DNA from: Kaistella gelatinilytica
GTDB taxonomy: Bacteria; Bacteroidota; Bacteroidia; Flavobacteriales; Weeksellaceae
DNA: 64,000 nt
Assembly: GCF_015679325.1 (NCBI RefSeq)
Contig: NZ_JADPVI010000003.1
Coordinates: 62,001-126,000 of the forward strand
Reading direction: 5' to 3'
The notes beneath the pieces were generated by a model. That model searched no databases, was not told the DNA's origin, and was given only the letters and a program-made list of their open reading frames with translations. Position 1 is the stretch's first letter. Every line of letters begins with the position of its first letter. This document shows positions 52,939-61,099 of this stretch, piece after piece. The position numbers were made by a program, and so were the translations under genes.

Positions 52939-53355
52939 ATGAAAAAAATAATTTATTTAATAATGATCTCGCTCTTCGTCATGAGTTGTGCTCCTCAAAA
53001 TAAAATAGCGGACACGAAAGAAAATCACGAGATCAAACCAACCAAAAACGACGACGGAGAATGGGAACTGGATGTTCTGGATACGCAGTATGACTATTTT
53101 CTGACCGCAATTGCGAAACCGATGAGTATGTATTCTGAAAATTATCTGAAAAGCCGAAACACCTTTCTGGTCACCGAATGGAATTCCTACTATTTTTCCG
53201 GAAGATATAGAAATGTGATTGAGTCCTCAATCGATTACAATTCCAATGAAAATTATGGGATCAAATTTGAGTACAGATTGTACCAGGTTTTCGCTTATGT
53301 TCAGTGGAAATATGGTTTAAAAATGAATGGTTTGAGTCAGGCAGACATTCGGTAA
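52939..53355 (+). CDS. DUF6146 family lipoprotein
   Basis: A 138-residue lipoprotein: signal peptide and lipobox FVMSC (Cys17), an acidic linker, and then a domain with EWELDVLDTQYDYFLTAIAK followed by YLKSRNTFLVTEWNSYY, which I recognise as DUF6146. Function unknown. A near-consensus -7 box (TATCTTTA at 52916-52923) precedes it; a terminator shared with sod follows. Confidence 0.78.
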   Translation: MKKIIYLIMISLFVMSCAPQNKIADTKENHEIKPTKNDDGEWELDVLDTQYDYFLTAIAKPMSMYSENYLKSRNTFLVTEWNSYYFSGRYRNVIESSIDYNSNENYGIKFEYRLYQVFAYVQWKYGLKMNGLSQADIR

Positions 53356-53388
53356 TCTTTTACCTTAGATTTTAAATTAAAGCAAAAA

Positions 53389-53413
53389 AAAGGTTCAGAA
53401 ATTCTGAACCTTT
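53389..53413. terminator. Bidirectional terminator between DUF6146 and sod genes
   Basis: AAAGGTTCAG pairs perfectly with CTGAACCTTT across a 5-base loop. It lies between convergent genes and can serve both. Confidence 0.7.
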
Positions 53414-53435
53414 AATTATAATAAGAGTATTCTAA

Positions 53436-54029
53436 TTATTTATTGAATTTTTCTTCAACTTTATCCCAGTTGATCACATCGAAAAATGCAGTGACGTAAT
53501 CTGGTCTTCTGTTTTGATAATGCAAATAATAAGCATGTTCCCAAACATCTAATCCTAAAAGTGGCGTTCCCTGACAATCTGCAACCGGCATCAAAGGATT
53601 ATCTTGATTTGGTGAAGAACAAACTGCAACTGAACCGTCTGCTTTTTTGCACAACCAAGCCCAACCGGAACCAAATCTCGTTTTCGCTGCTTCAGCAAAA
53701 TCAGTTTTAAATTTATCAAAACCTCCGTAAGTTTCGATGGCTGCTTTTACATTTCCTACAGGCTCTTTGCTTCCTCCCGGAGTTAAAATTTCCCAGAAAA
53801 GAGAGTGGTTAAAATGACCGCCACCATTATTTCTAACAGCAGGTTTGTCTGTTCCTGTTTTGCAAACTTCTTCGATCGTTTTACCTTCTAAATCTGTTCC
53901 AGCAATTGCTTTGTTTAAATTATCAATATATGCTTGATGATGTTTTGTGTAATGGATCTCCATTGTTTTTGCATCAATCGTTGGTTCTAATGCGTCGTAA
54001 GCGTATCCTAATTCTGGTAATGTGAACAT
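53436..54029 (-). CDS. sodA: Superoxide dismutase, Fe/Mn family
   Basis: Converts superoxide to hydrogen peroxide and oxygen. The 197-residue protein has the four metal ligands His26, His75 (HFNHSLFW), Asp161 and His165 ([10 protein letters not shown]). NQDNPLM with Gln142, and the lack of a Gln in the FNH region, are the Mn-type signature, closer to E. coli SodA than SodB, although Bacteroidota enzymes can be cambialistic. There is no signal peptide, so it is cytosolic. It has a single-gene unit with a terminator. Confidence 0.95.
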   Translation of the reverse strand: MFTLPELGYAYDALEPTIDAKTMEIHYTKHHQAYIDNLNKAIAGTDLEGKTIEEVCKTGTDKPAVRNNGGGHFNHSLFWEILTPGGSKEPVGNVKAAIETYGGFDKFKTDFAEAAKTRFGSGWAWLCKKADGSVAVCSSPNQDNPLMPVADCQGTPLLGLDVWEHAYYLHYQNRRPDYVTAFFDVINWDKVEEKFNK

Positions 54030-54130
54030 AATTTTTTGGTTTTAATGTTATTACCCAAAATTACTCATTAATTAGACCAATTCCAAAATAGAAACATTGT
54101 TTTAGTAAATCTTTAACATTGCTAAAAAAC

Positions 54131-54154
54131 AAAAACCGCTCAAAAGAACGGTTT
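54131..54154 (-). terminator. Hairpin terminator of rho
   Basis: On the minus strand AAACCG pairs with CGGTTT across a short loop and is followed by Ts, 22 bases after the rho stop. Confidence 0.6.
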
Positions 54155-54176
54155 AAATATTATTATATAAAAAATT

Positions 54177-56111
54177 TTATCTGTTCATCGACATCAAAAA
54201 TTCTTCGTTGTTTAAAGTATTTTTCATGCTTTTGTTGACAAATTCCATCGCTTCGACCGGATTCATATCAGCCAAATATTTTCTCAGGATCCACATTCTC
54301 TGTTGCGTTGTTTCATCCATCAAAAGATCATCTCTTCTCGTGCTTGATGAAACAAGATCGATCGCTGGATATGTTCTTTTGTTCGCAATTTTTCGATCCA
54401 GCTGAAGTTCCATATTTCCGGTTCCTTTAAATTCTTCGAAAATTACTTCATCCATTTTAGAACCTGTATCAATCAATGCTGTAGCGATAATGGTCAATGA
54501 ACCACCACCTTCAATATTTCTTGCCGCTCCGAAAAAACGTTTTGGTTTGTGCAATGCATTCGCATCAACACCACCGGAAAGAATTTTTCCTGAAGCCGGT
54601 GTTACTGTATTATAAGCTCTCGCCAAACGTGTAATTGAATCTAATAAGATCACAACATCATGACCACATTCTACCATTCTTTGTGCTTTCGACAGCACCA
54701 GATTTGCCACTTTTACGTGTTTATCTGCAGGTTCATCAAATGTAGAAGCAATTACTTCTGCATTTACGCTTCTTTCCATATCGGTTACCTCTTCCGGTCT
54801 TTCATCGATGAGTAAGATCATCATATAAGCTTCGGGATGATTGGCTGAAATTGAATTCGCAATATCTTTCAACAACATGGTTTTACCGGTTTTCGGTTGC
54901 GCCACGATCATTGCTCGTTGTCCTTTTCCAATTGGGGTAAACAGATCGACAATTCTTGTAGAAAGTGTTGAGTTTTTTCCAGTTAAATTAAATTTTTCTT
55001 CCGGAAATAATGGCGTTAAAAATTCAAAAGAAACCCGGTCTTTAATGAATTCCATATCGCGACCATTCACTTCAGTTGGTTTTAATAAAGAGAAATATTT
55101 CTCGCCTTCTTTCGGTAAACGTACAATTCCTTTTACCGTATCACCTGTTTTCAAAGCGTAATTACGGATCTGATTCGTCGAAACGTAAACATCGTCGGGA
55201 GAAGAAATGTAAGAGAAATCGGAGGAACGCAAGAAACCGTAGTTGTCTGGAAGAATTTCAAGAACACCTTCAATCGTTACTAAACCATCGAAATTAAATT
55301 CTTTTTTCGCCGGCTCCTCGTGAGAATCTGCGTTTTGCTGATTCTTATTTTGGTTAGGGTTTTTATTTTGGTTCGGATTCCTGTTCTGATTAGGATGATG
55401 CGGTTTATTCTGATTTGGATTCTGATTAGGATTAGGGTTTTGATTCCCGTTCCCATTTTGATTTACATTCCCGTTCTGATTACCGTTTCCGTTCTGATTT
55501 ACATTACCGTTTCCGTTCTGTTCCTGATTGAGATTTTGATTCGGATTCTGGTTTTTATTCTGATTCGGGTTTTGGTTTTGATTAGGATTCTGATTTGGGT
55601 TTTTCGCCTTCAGCGGTCTTACCTCAGGTTCCTTCTCTACTACCACCTCATCTGCGGAATTGTCAGCAGACATTTGCTCCTGAGCTTGTGGAGTTCGCTG
55701 TCTTTTTTTCTTCTGTTCCGAATTTTGTTGTTTCGGTTCGTCCGTTGAAAGTTGAACATTTTCCTTCTTTAAATCTTCAAAATTAGATTCTTCAACCATT
55801 GCGACCGCATTTTCTGTAATTTCGTTTGCAACAGCAACAACTTCAGCCGGTTTCTCGACTTTCTTTTTAGGTGCTGGTTTTTTTGCAACCGTTTTTTTTG
55901 GTGCAGGAGTTGAATTTTCTTCTGTGATCATAGGAGTTTGAGTGGCGTTATAATAATCTTTTGCAACTTTCGAGTTCGAAGCCTGAAAATCCAGGATTGC
56001 AAAAACTTTATCATTTTCTGTGCTATTTTTAGCAACTTTAACGCCTAAATCTTGGGTGATTTTAGCCAAATCCGTATCAGATTTCGACTTTAACGTTTCG
56101 ATATTGAACAT
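54177..56111 (-). CDS. rho: Transcription termination factor Rho with Asn/Gln-rich insert
   Basis: RNA-dependent ATPase that ends transcription. 644 residues: an N-terminal Rho_N/SAP-like helix pair (residues 1-45), a Lys/Pro/Ala-rich linker (66-90), an acidic stretch, an almost pure Asn/Gln/Pro/Gly tract (171-260), the RNA-binding OB fold ([14 protein letters not shown]), and the ATPase with Walker [14 protein letters not shown] and Walker [11 protein letters not shown], plus a Q-loop [11 protein letters not shown]. The inserted tract is absent from E. coli Rho; Bacteroides Rho is known to have a disordered region that drives condensate formation. The insert has no Shine-Dalgarno-like or domain motif. 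Confidence 0.97.
   Translation of the reverse strand: MFNIETLKSKSDTDLAKITQDLGVKVAKNSTENDKVFAILDFQASNSKVAKDYYNATQTPMITEENSTPAPKKTVAKKPAPKKKVEKPAEVVAVANEITENAVAMVEESNFEDLKKENVQLSTDEPKQQNSEQKKKRQRTPQAQEQMSADNSADEVVVEKEPEVRPLKAKNPNQNPNQNQNPNQNKNQNPNQNLNQEQNGNGNVNQNGNGNQNGNVNQNGNGNQNPNPNQNPNQNKPHHPNQNRNPNQNKNPNQNKNQQNADSHEEPAKKEFNFDGLVTIEGVLEILPDNYGFLRSSDFSYISSPDDVYVSTNQIRNYALKTGDTVKGIVRLPKEGEKYFSLLKPTEVNGRDMEFIKDRVSFEFLTPLFPEEKFNLTGKNSTLSTRIVDLFTPIGKGQRAMIVAQPKTGKTMLLKDIANSISANHPEAYMMILLIDERPEEVTDMERSVNAEVIASTFDEPADKHVKVANLVLSKAQRMVECGHDVVILLDSITRLARAYNTVTPASGKILSGGVDANALHKPKRFFGAARNIEGGGSLTIIATALIDTGSKMDEVIFEEFKGTGNMELQLDRKIANKRTYPAIDLVSSSTRRDDLLMDETTQQRMWILRKYLADMNPVEAMEFVNKSMKNTLNNEEFLMSMNR
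55332..55601 (-). repeat. Asn/Gln-coding tandem repeat inside rho
   Basis: Short imperfect repeats (NPNQN, NGNGN and NVNQN units) make codons 171-260 of rho. The DNA is a degenerate tandem array whose opposite strand gives a false Ile/Leu-rich open frame. Confidence 0.85.
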
Positions 56112-56240
56112 AAATTGTTATGTAAGAAATAAATTATAAGTAGGTGTAAGTAAGAAAGTTAAGTCGGGCGACTTGTCTCTTTTCAGATCATTTGTAATGC
56201 AAATCTACACTAATTTTCGAATAATGCAAAAAATTATCGC

Positions 56241-56248
56241 TATTTTTG
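56241..56248 (+). promoter_or_regulatory. -7 promoter box for the DUF4293 gene
   Basis: TATTTTTG lies 18 bases before the ATG at 56267; an alternative start at 56246 is within the box. Confidence 0.5.
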
Positions 56249-56266
56249 CACCTCAACTTCATCATA

Positions 56267-56656
56267 ATGTTGCAAAGAATACAGACTGTTTGGATATTTT
56301 TGGCGATTTTAGGCGCCATCTTTTTGTTCGTAACCGGACAGGATTTTTCCCTCTTCGGACCTACTCCTTTTATATCTATTGTTTGTGTAGTTATGATCTT
56401 GTTGGGATTTATAAGTATTTTAAGTTACAAAGACCGCAAAAGACAAATTCTGCTGAATAACATCGGCATTTTTATAAACGTTTTGTTGCTCGGTTTATTG
56501 GCGTATTGGTTACTCACTTTATCTGGAGGAATTCATTTTCCTGAGAAAGGTATTGAGCCGTTTTTTCCGTTTCTTTCGATCATCTGTTTGCTTATTGCAA
56601 ACGTTTATATTCGAAAAGACGACAGGCTCGTAAAATCTGTAGACAGACTCCGCTAA
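56267..56656 (+). CDS. DUF4293 membrane protein
   Basis: A 129-residue inner-membrane protein with four hydrophobic helices, starting MLQRIQTVWIFLAILGAIFL, the usual beginning of DUF4293. The C-terminal loop IRKDDRLVKSVDRLR is the conserved basic tail of the family. Function unknown. The ATG at 56267 fits the first helix; the frame from 56246 would start in the promoter. It stands alone, followed by a terminator. Confidence 0.85.
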   Translation: MLQRIQTVWIFLAILGAIFLFVTGQDFSLFGPTPFISIVCVVMILLGFISILSYKDRKRQILLNNIGIFINVLLLGLLAYWLLTLSGGIHFPEKGIEPFFPFLSIICLLIANVYIRKDDRLVKSVDRLR

Positions 56657-56680
56657 ACTCACAACGATTTTTTTTGAGTG

Positions 56681-56710
56681 AAACAGTTCCTTTTTAGGAG
56701 CTGTTTTTTT
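56681..56710 (+). terminator. Rho-independent terminator of the DUF4293 gene
   Basis: AAACAG and TCCT pair with AGGA and CTGTTT (one T-G mismatch), followed by Ts. Confidence 0.75.
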
Positions 56711-56755
56711 TATGACCAAAACTGAAAAATATTTTATCTTTAACAAAAATTATCT

Positions 56756-57679
56756 ATGAGCAGAATTTCTTTACTTCTAGCATTAATGTTGTCCTCGCTA
56801 TTTTACTCACAGGAAGTTTCAAAAGAAAGAGTAACAATTGTTCTTTCCAAACTGGCTTCTGATGAAATGAAAGGACGCGAAATTGGAACTCCCGAAAATG
56901 ATTCCGCTTCGATCTATATTGCAAAGCGTTTTGAGGAGGATCAATTAGACTTTTGTACCGGAAATTCTTACCTCGTTCCCTTTCAGTACAAAGGAAAAAC
57001 AGTTTACAATGTTTGCGGAATTAAGAAAGGAAAGTCCAATAAAACTCTCGCTTTCACAGCACATTTCGATCATATTGGCACAAGCGAAAACACCGAAGAT
57101 AAAGTGTTCAATGGTGCAGATGATAACGCAAGTGGCGTAACCACCGTAATTGGTTTAGCTGATTTTTTTAAAACTGAAAAGCCCGATTTCTCTATGATGT
57201 TCATCGCTTTTAACGGCGAGGAAAAAGGAATGAAAGGTTCTAAAGCCATTTCCAACCTTGAAAGTTTAGAGTCGAAATACCAAAATATTACAGCTTTATT
57301 TAATTTCGAAATGGTGGCGACGGTTTCTAAATTTGGTCGGAACGCCTTATATATGACGGGTGATGAATTTTCAGATCTGGACGAACTTTTTAATGGGAGA
57401 GCGGTTAATGGCCTTCAGATATTTCCTGACCCTTATTTAGGACAAAATCTTTTTTACCGTTCCGACAACGTAAGTTTTGTGAAAAAGAAAATCATCGCGC
57501 ACTCTTTTTCGACGGTAGATATGAATACTGCAACACATTACCATCAACTGAATGATGATTTAAAAGTGGTGAATTTTGATAATCTCACGCAAATAATCAA
57601 TAATCTGGGAAAAACATTCGAAAAATTGAAACCGGAAAATTTTAAACCAACCTATAATAATAAGGTCGATTTTAATTAA
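56756..57679 (+). CDS. Secreted M28-family metallopeptidase
   Basis: A 307-residue exported aminopeptidase-like enzyme with signal peptide (FYSQE). The di-zinc site is FTAHFDHIG (His), NGADDNASG (bridging Asp), FNGEEKGMKG (catalytic Glu and ligand) and the late HYHQLNDD His, as in the M28 family. Length is typical for a soluble M28 domain. Substrate unknown; probably short peptides in the periplasm. A near-consensus -7 box (TATCTTTA at 56735-56742) is 13 bases upstream. Confidence 0.92.
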   Translation: MSRISLLLALMLSSLFYSQEVSKERVTIVLSKLASDEMKGREIGTPENDSASIYIAKRFEEDQLDFCTGNSYLVPFQYKGKTVYNVCGIKKGKSNKTLAFTAHFDHIGTSENTEDKVFNGADDNASGVTTVIGLADFFKTEKPDFSMMFIAFNGEEKGMKGSKAISNLESLESKYQNITALFNFEMVATVSKFGRNALYMTGDEFSDLDELFNGRAVNGLQIFPDPYLGQNLFYRSDNVSFVKKKIIAHSFSTVDMNTATHYHQLNDDLKVVNFDNLTQIINNLGKTFEKLKPENFKPTYNNKVDFN

Positions 57680-57703
57680 TCAGCGTCACAATTCTAAATT
57701 CCT

Positions 57704-57711
57704 TAATTTTG
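57704..57711 (+). promoter_or_regulatory. -7 promoter box for the ABC exporter
   Basis: TAATTTTG lies 18 bases before the ATG at 57730. Confidence 0.5.
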
Positions 57712-57729
57712 CTCCCGAAATTCCCTTAA

Positions 57730-59568
57730 ATGAAACCATTAAAACGCATTCTTTCTATTGCAAAACCTCATCAAAGATACCTTTACGGAAGTATTATTTT
57801 TAATCTACTCTACTCTTTACTCCAGATCTTTTCCATCGTAACCATGCTTCCGATCCTGCGAATATTATTCAAGCTGGACAAAGAAGTTGACACGAACATC
57901 ATTCCTGTTTACAGCGGTAGATTTGCAGATTATTTTGGGTATATGAAAGATATGGCGTATTATAAGATCCAGCTTAACATCAATGAATATGGTGCGATTC
58001 AGGTTTTAGCCTTCCTTTGTGGTCTTACTGCTGTTGCGTTTTTACTTCGAAATCTTTTTAGATATTTAGGTTCTTATCTTTTGGTGAATTACCGCGTTGG
58101 AATTACGAAAGATCTACGAACTGCGATGTACGATAAATTTTTAAAACTGCCCGTTTCCTTTTTTACAGAGCAGCGAAAAGGAGATATGATGTCGAGAATC
58201 TCCAATGATATCGGCGCCGTAGAAGGCGGAATCATGGGAAGCTTGGTCGATATTTTGAACGCTCCTTTCATGATCATTGCGTCGTTAATTACTTTATTTA
58301 TTCTTTCTCCACAATTAACTTTATTTTCCCTTTTAGTCTTTCCAATAATGGGTTTGATCATTGCCTGGGTGGGAAAAAGTTTGAAAAGACAGGCAACTGC
58401 AGCACAGGAAGAGTTAGGAAATTTATTTTCTTTGGTCGATGAAACTTTGAAATCTTCCAAAGTCATTAAAATTTTTAATGCAGATAGAATTCTAAAAAAC
58501 AGATTCAATACCACCACCGATAACTGGCAGAAATACGCCATCGGAATGAGTCGCAGAAGAGAACTCGCTTCACCGATGAGTGAATTTTTGGGTTCCGTAA
58601 CTTTATTAATCATCACTTGGTTTGCTGGAACTGAAATCATTAACGGCACCAACAAAGACCCTGTGACTTTCTTAGCTTTTATCGGAGTTTTCTTCCAGAT
58701 TTTAGATCCTGCGAAAAAATTATCAAATGCTTTTTCCTCTATTCAAGGTGGAATGGCGAGTTTAGATCGTGTCTCTGAAGTTTTAGATTACGATTTAAAG
58801 ATTGATGAAATTCCAAATCCAACTCCTATATCTACTTTAAAAAATCAAATTGAATTTAAAAATATTGGTTTCTTTTACGATAAGGATAATGTTATTTTAA
58901 AGAATTTCGATCTAACGATTCCAAAAGGAAAAACCATCGCTTTGGTCGGTCAGTCAGGTTCTGGAAAAACAACGATCGCTAATTTACTGGCGCGTTTTTA
59001 CGATGTTTCTGAAGGGGAAATTTTAATTGATGGGGAAAATATTAAAAATTTAAAGGTTCAGGAATACCGTCATCTTTTGGGAATGGTTACGCAGGAATCT
59101 GTTTTATTTAATGATTCCATCTTCAATAATATTTTGATGGGAAAACCCGACGCAACCGAAGAGGAAGTGATGGCTGCAGCGAAAATCGCCAATGCTCATG
59201 AATTCATTCAGAATTTACCTGAAAAATATTACACCAATATCGGTGACGACGGAAATAAACTTTCCGGCGGACAAAAACAAAGGGTTTCCATTGCAAGAGC
59301 CGTTCTGAAAAATCCACCAATAATGATTCTGGATGAAGCGACGTCTGCTTTAGATACAGAGTCTGAAAGATTTGTTCAGGATGCTTTAGAAAAAATGATG
59401 GAAAACAGAACTTCACTCGTTATTGCACACCGACTTTCAACCATTCAAAAAGCCGACTGGATCGTCGTGATGGAACGCGGAGTTGTTGTAGAGCAAGGAA
59501 CTCATCTGGAATTGTTCGAGAAAAAAGGAATGTACAGAAGATTGGTTGATCTGCAGAATTTCGGGTAA
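57730..59568 (+). CDS. msbA: MsbA-like ABC exporter
   Basis: A 612-residue half-transporter with an N-terminal six-helix membrane domain (to about residue 340) and a C-terminal ATPase. Walker A VGQSGSGKTTIANLL, signature KLSGGQKQRVSIA, Walker B MILDEATSALDTE and the switch His in VIAHRLSTI are complete. It resembles MsbA, the lipid A flippase, and related multidrug exporters; which it is cannot be decided from sequence alone. The TonB-like gene follows after 18 bases. Confidence 0.88.
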   Translation: MKPLKRILSIAKPHQRYLYGSIIFNLLYSLLQIFSIVTMLPILRILFKLDKEVDTNIIPVYSGRFADYFGYMKDMAYYKIQLNINEYGAIQVLAFLCGLTAVAFLLRNLFRYLGSYLLVNYRVGITKDLRTAMYDKFLKLPVSFFTEQRKGDMMSRISNDIGAVEGGIMGSLVDILNAPFMIIASLITLFILSPQLTLFSLLVFPIMGLIIAWVGKSLKRQATAAQEELGNLFSLVDETLKSSKVIKIFNADRILKNRFNTTTDNWQKYAIGMSRRRELASPMSEFLGSVTLLIITWFAGTEIINGTNKDPVTFLAFIGVFFQILDPAKKLSNAFSSIQGGMASLDRVSEVLDYDLKIDEIPNPTPISTLKNQIEFKNIGFFYDKDNVILKNFDLTIPKGKTIALVGQSGSGKTTIANLLARFYDVSEGEILIDGENIKNLKVQEYRHLLGMVTQESVLFNDSIFNNILMGKPDATEEEVMAAAKIANAHEFIQNLPEKYYTNIGDDGNKLSGGQKQRVSIARAVLKNPPIMILDEATSALDTESERFVQDALEKMMENRTSLVIAHRLSTIQKADWIVVMERGVVVEQGTHLELFEKKGMYRRLVDLQNFG

Positions 59569-59586
59569 TTTTAACACTATAACGCT

Positions 59587-60021
59587 ATGAAAAATTTTAT
59601 TGTACTTTTTACATTGATGGGAATTTTCGCTTTTGGTCAGGAAAAAGCAAATATGGATATTTCACAAAAAAAGGAATATTCTATTTTAAAAAGTAAGATG
59701 GATTTGACAGATGTTCATTTAAATGCTGACACAATACCAGAGTTTCCGGGTGGAATAAATGCTTTTAGACAAAAATTCAACCAACTGATAGACGTATCAA
59801 ATTTAGATCCAGGAAGAGGCGGGACGACGAAGACAACAGTATTTTTTATTATCGAGAAGGATGGAAATGTAAGTAATATCGCAACTATCGGTGATAAGCA
59901 ATATTCAAAAGAAGCTGAAAAGGCCCTTAAACAAATAAAAAATATTTGGAAGCCTGCAATATTAAATAATGAACCTGTGAGATATTTTTTCACACTGCCC
60001 TTGACAATGAGTTTTGAATAG
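59587..60021 (+). CDS. Exported TonB C-terminal-like protein
   Basis: A 144-residue exported protein with signal peptide (FAFGQ). The mature domain shows the TonB C-terminal pattern: EFPGGINAFRQKF, TKTTVFFIIEKDGNVSNI, KEAEKALKQIKNIWKPAI and VRYFFTLPLTMSF. There is no membrane anchor or proline-rich linker, so it is not a classical energy transducer. It follows the ABC exporter gene by 18 bases and may be co-transcribed. Function unknown. Confidence 0.8.
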   Translation: MKNFIVLFTLMGIFAFGQEKANMDISQKKEYSILKSKMDLTDVHLNADTIPEFPGGINAFRQKFNQLIDVSNLDPGRGGTTKTTVFFIIEKDGNVSNIATIGDKQYSKEAEKALKQIKNIWKPAILNNEPVRYFFTLPLTMSFE

Positions 60022-60085
60022 GTGCCAATTTTTTTGAAGTTTTTCTTACTAAATTTTAGCCTGCGAAAAAAGGCATTTTCATTAT

Positions 60086-60472
60086 CTATAACCTAAAAGT
60101 AACATTAGTCCATAATTTTGTAATTAAGAAGATGATGGTACAACCTGCTGCATAACACAAAATATCGATCCAGCTAAAACTATTTCCAACAACGATTGCG
60201 GCGATACTTCCGGGTTTTAAACCTAAAACATCTGCGATTTTAAAATACTGTAAAACTTCAACGATCACGGAAAAAATAAAGATTCTTGTAATTAATTTTG
60301 TGCGGTTTTCAACTTTAAAAAAAGTAAGAATTAAAGTATAAATTAAGATCACCACGATAACATCGCCAAGATAAGCGCGTACGAAAAAAATATCTTTGAA
60401 GACCGTTGCAATCAACACTTCGATCAAAAATAGTAGTATTGACAGAAGAAAATATTTTAGGCTAAATTTCAT
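60086..60472 (-). CDS. DUF2809 membrane protein (VanZ-like)
   Basis: A 128-residue inner-membrane protein with four hydrophobic helices. The segments FVRAYLGDVIVVILIYTL and VEVLQYFKIADVLGL match the DUF2809 pattern, related to the VanZ-like fold, whose Glu in VEVLQ is conserved. Function unknown. It follows the next gene upstream by 4 bases in the same leftward unit. Confidence 0.78.
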   Translation of the reverse strand: MKFSLKYFLLSILLFLIEVLIATVFKDIFFVRAYLGDVIVVILIYTLILTFFKVENRTKLITRIFIFSVIVEVLQYFKIADVLGLKPGSIAAIVVGNSFSWIDILCYAAGCTIIFLITKLWTNVTFRL

Positions 60473-60476
60473 TATT

Positions 60477-61067
60477 TTAAATTATAATGTTATTGTTTAC
60501 TTTTTTCTTTTCCGAGCGGTAAGCAAAATAGGCCAGTCCGCCATAAAAGCTTCCGAAAAATAAAAATCGCCCATAATTTGTCATTACCGTTCCGTCTCCC
60601 AGTTTTACAGGATGTGTAATTCCCAAAACTTCCAAAGCATTTTCAGCTGAAATAGTGAGGATGATGACAGGAAATAAGATTAAAATTTTAAGAAATCTAA
60701 ACTTTAAAATTCTGCCTTTCTCATCTTCCGAAATGTCAAATAGTAAAAATTTGTTTGCTAAAAATAGGGATAAGAAAGTATTAAAAACGATGGTATCAAC
60801 GCCTAGATCTAAAAAGAAATAAATAATTCCACCAGCAAATAATAAGGAAAAGACAATAAATCTAAATTTGAAGGGAAAAAAGACCAAAAAAATAATGGGG
60901 AAAAACAACATAATGTCGTAATAAAAAAGTTCCACATATTGTTTAGCAATTTCCCTGTCAATATTATTTGCAAACACAAGAATATACAAATACTGCAACA
61001 TTAGAAACACATAAGATGCGGTAAGTTCGTATTTCCAGAAAGTAAATTTATTTTGAATTCCAATCAT
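60477..61067 (-). CDS. Multi-pass membrane protein, unknown
   Basis: A 196-residue inner-membrane protein with about six hydrophobic segments and no motif I recognise. Notable is the GDGTVMTNYGRFLFFGS loop between the last two helices. The ATG at 61067 is used in place of a TTG just upstream. It lies 4 bases upstream of the DUF2809 gene and 32 bases after mutS in the same direction, so it could be read through from mutS. Confidence 0.7.
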   Translation of the reverse strand: MIGIQNKFTFWKYELTASYVFLMLQYLYILVFANNIDREIAKQYVELFYYDIMLFFPIIFLVFFPFKFRFIVFSLLFAGGIIYFFLDLGVDTIVFNTFLSLFLANKFLLFDISEDEKGRILKFRFLKILILFPVIILTISAENALEVLGITHPVKLGDGTVMTNYGRFLFFGSFYGGLAYFAYRSEKKKVNNNIII

Positions 61068-61099
61068 CAAATAAGGTTATCATCAAATTAGCACTTTAA

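Noticed and set aside
55332-55601. A CRISPR-like array of short repeats.
   Set aside because: The repeat units have no constant length or unique spacers and are in frame with rho as Asn/Gln codons.
55320-55748. A 142-codon rightward open frame rich in Ile, Leu and Val opposite the rho insert.
   Set aside because: It is the antisense reading of the Asn/Gln repeat of rho; the composition comes from the repeat and no promoter or start context supports it.
60050-60085. A short GCCT/AGGC hairpin between the TonB-like gene and the DUF2809 gene.
   Set aside because: Only four base pairs, too weak to call.
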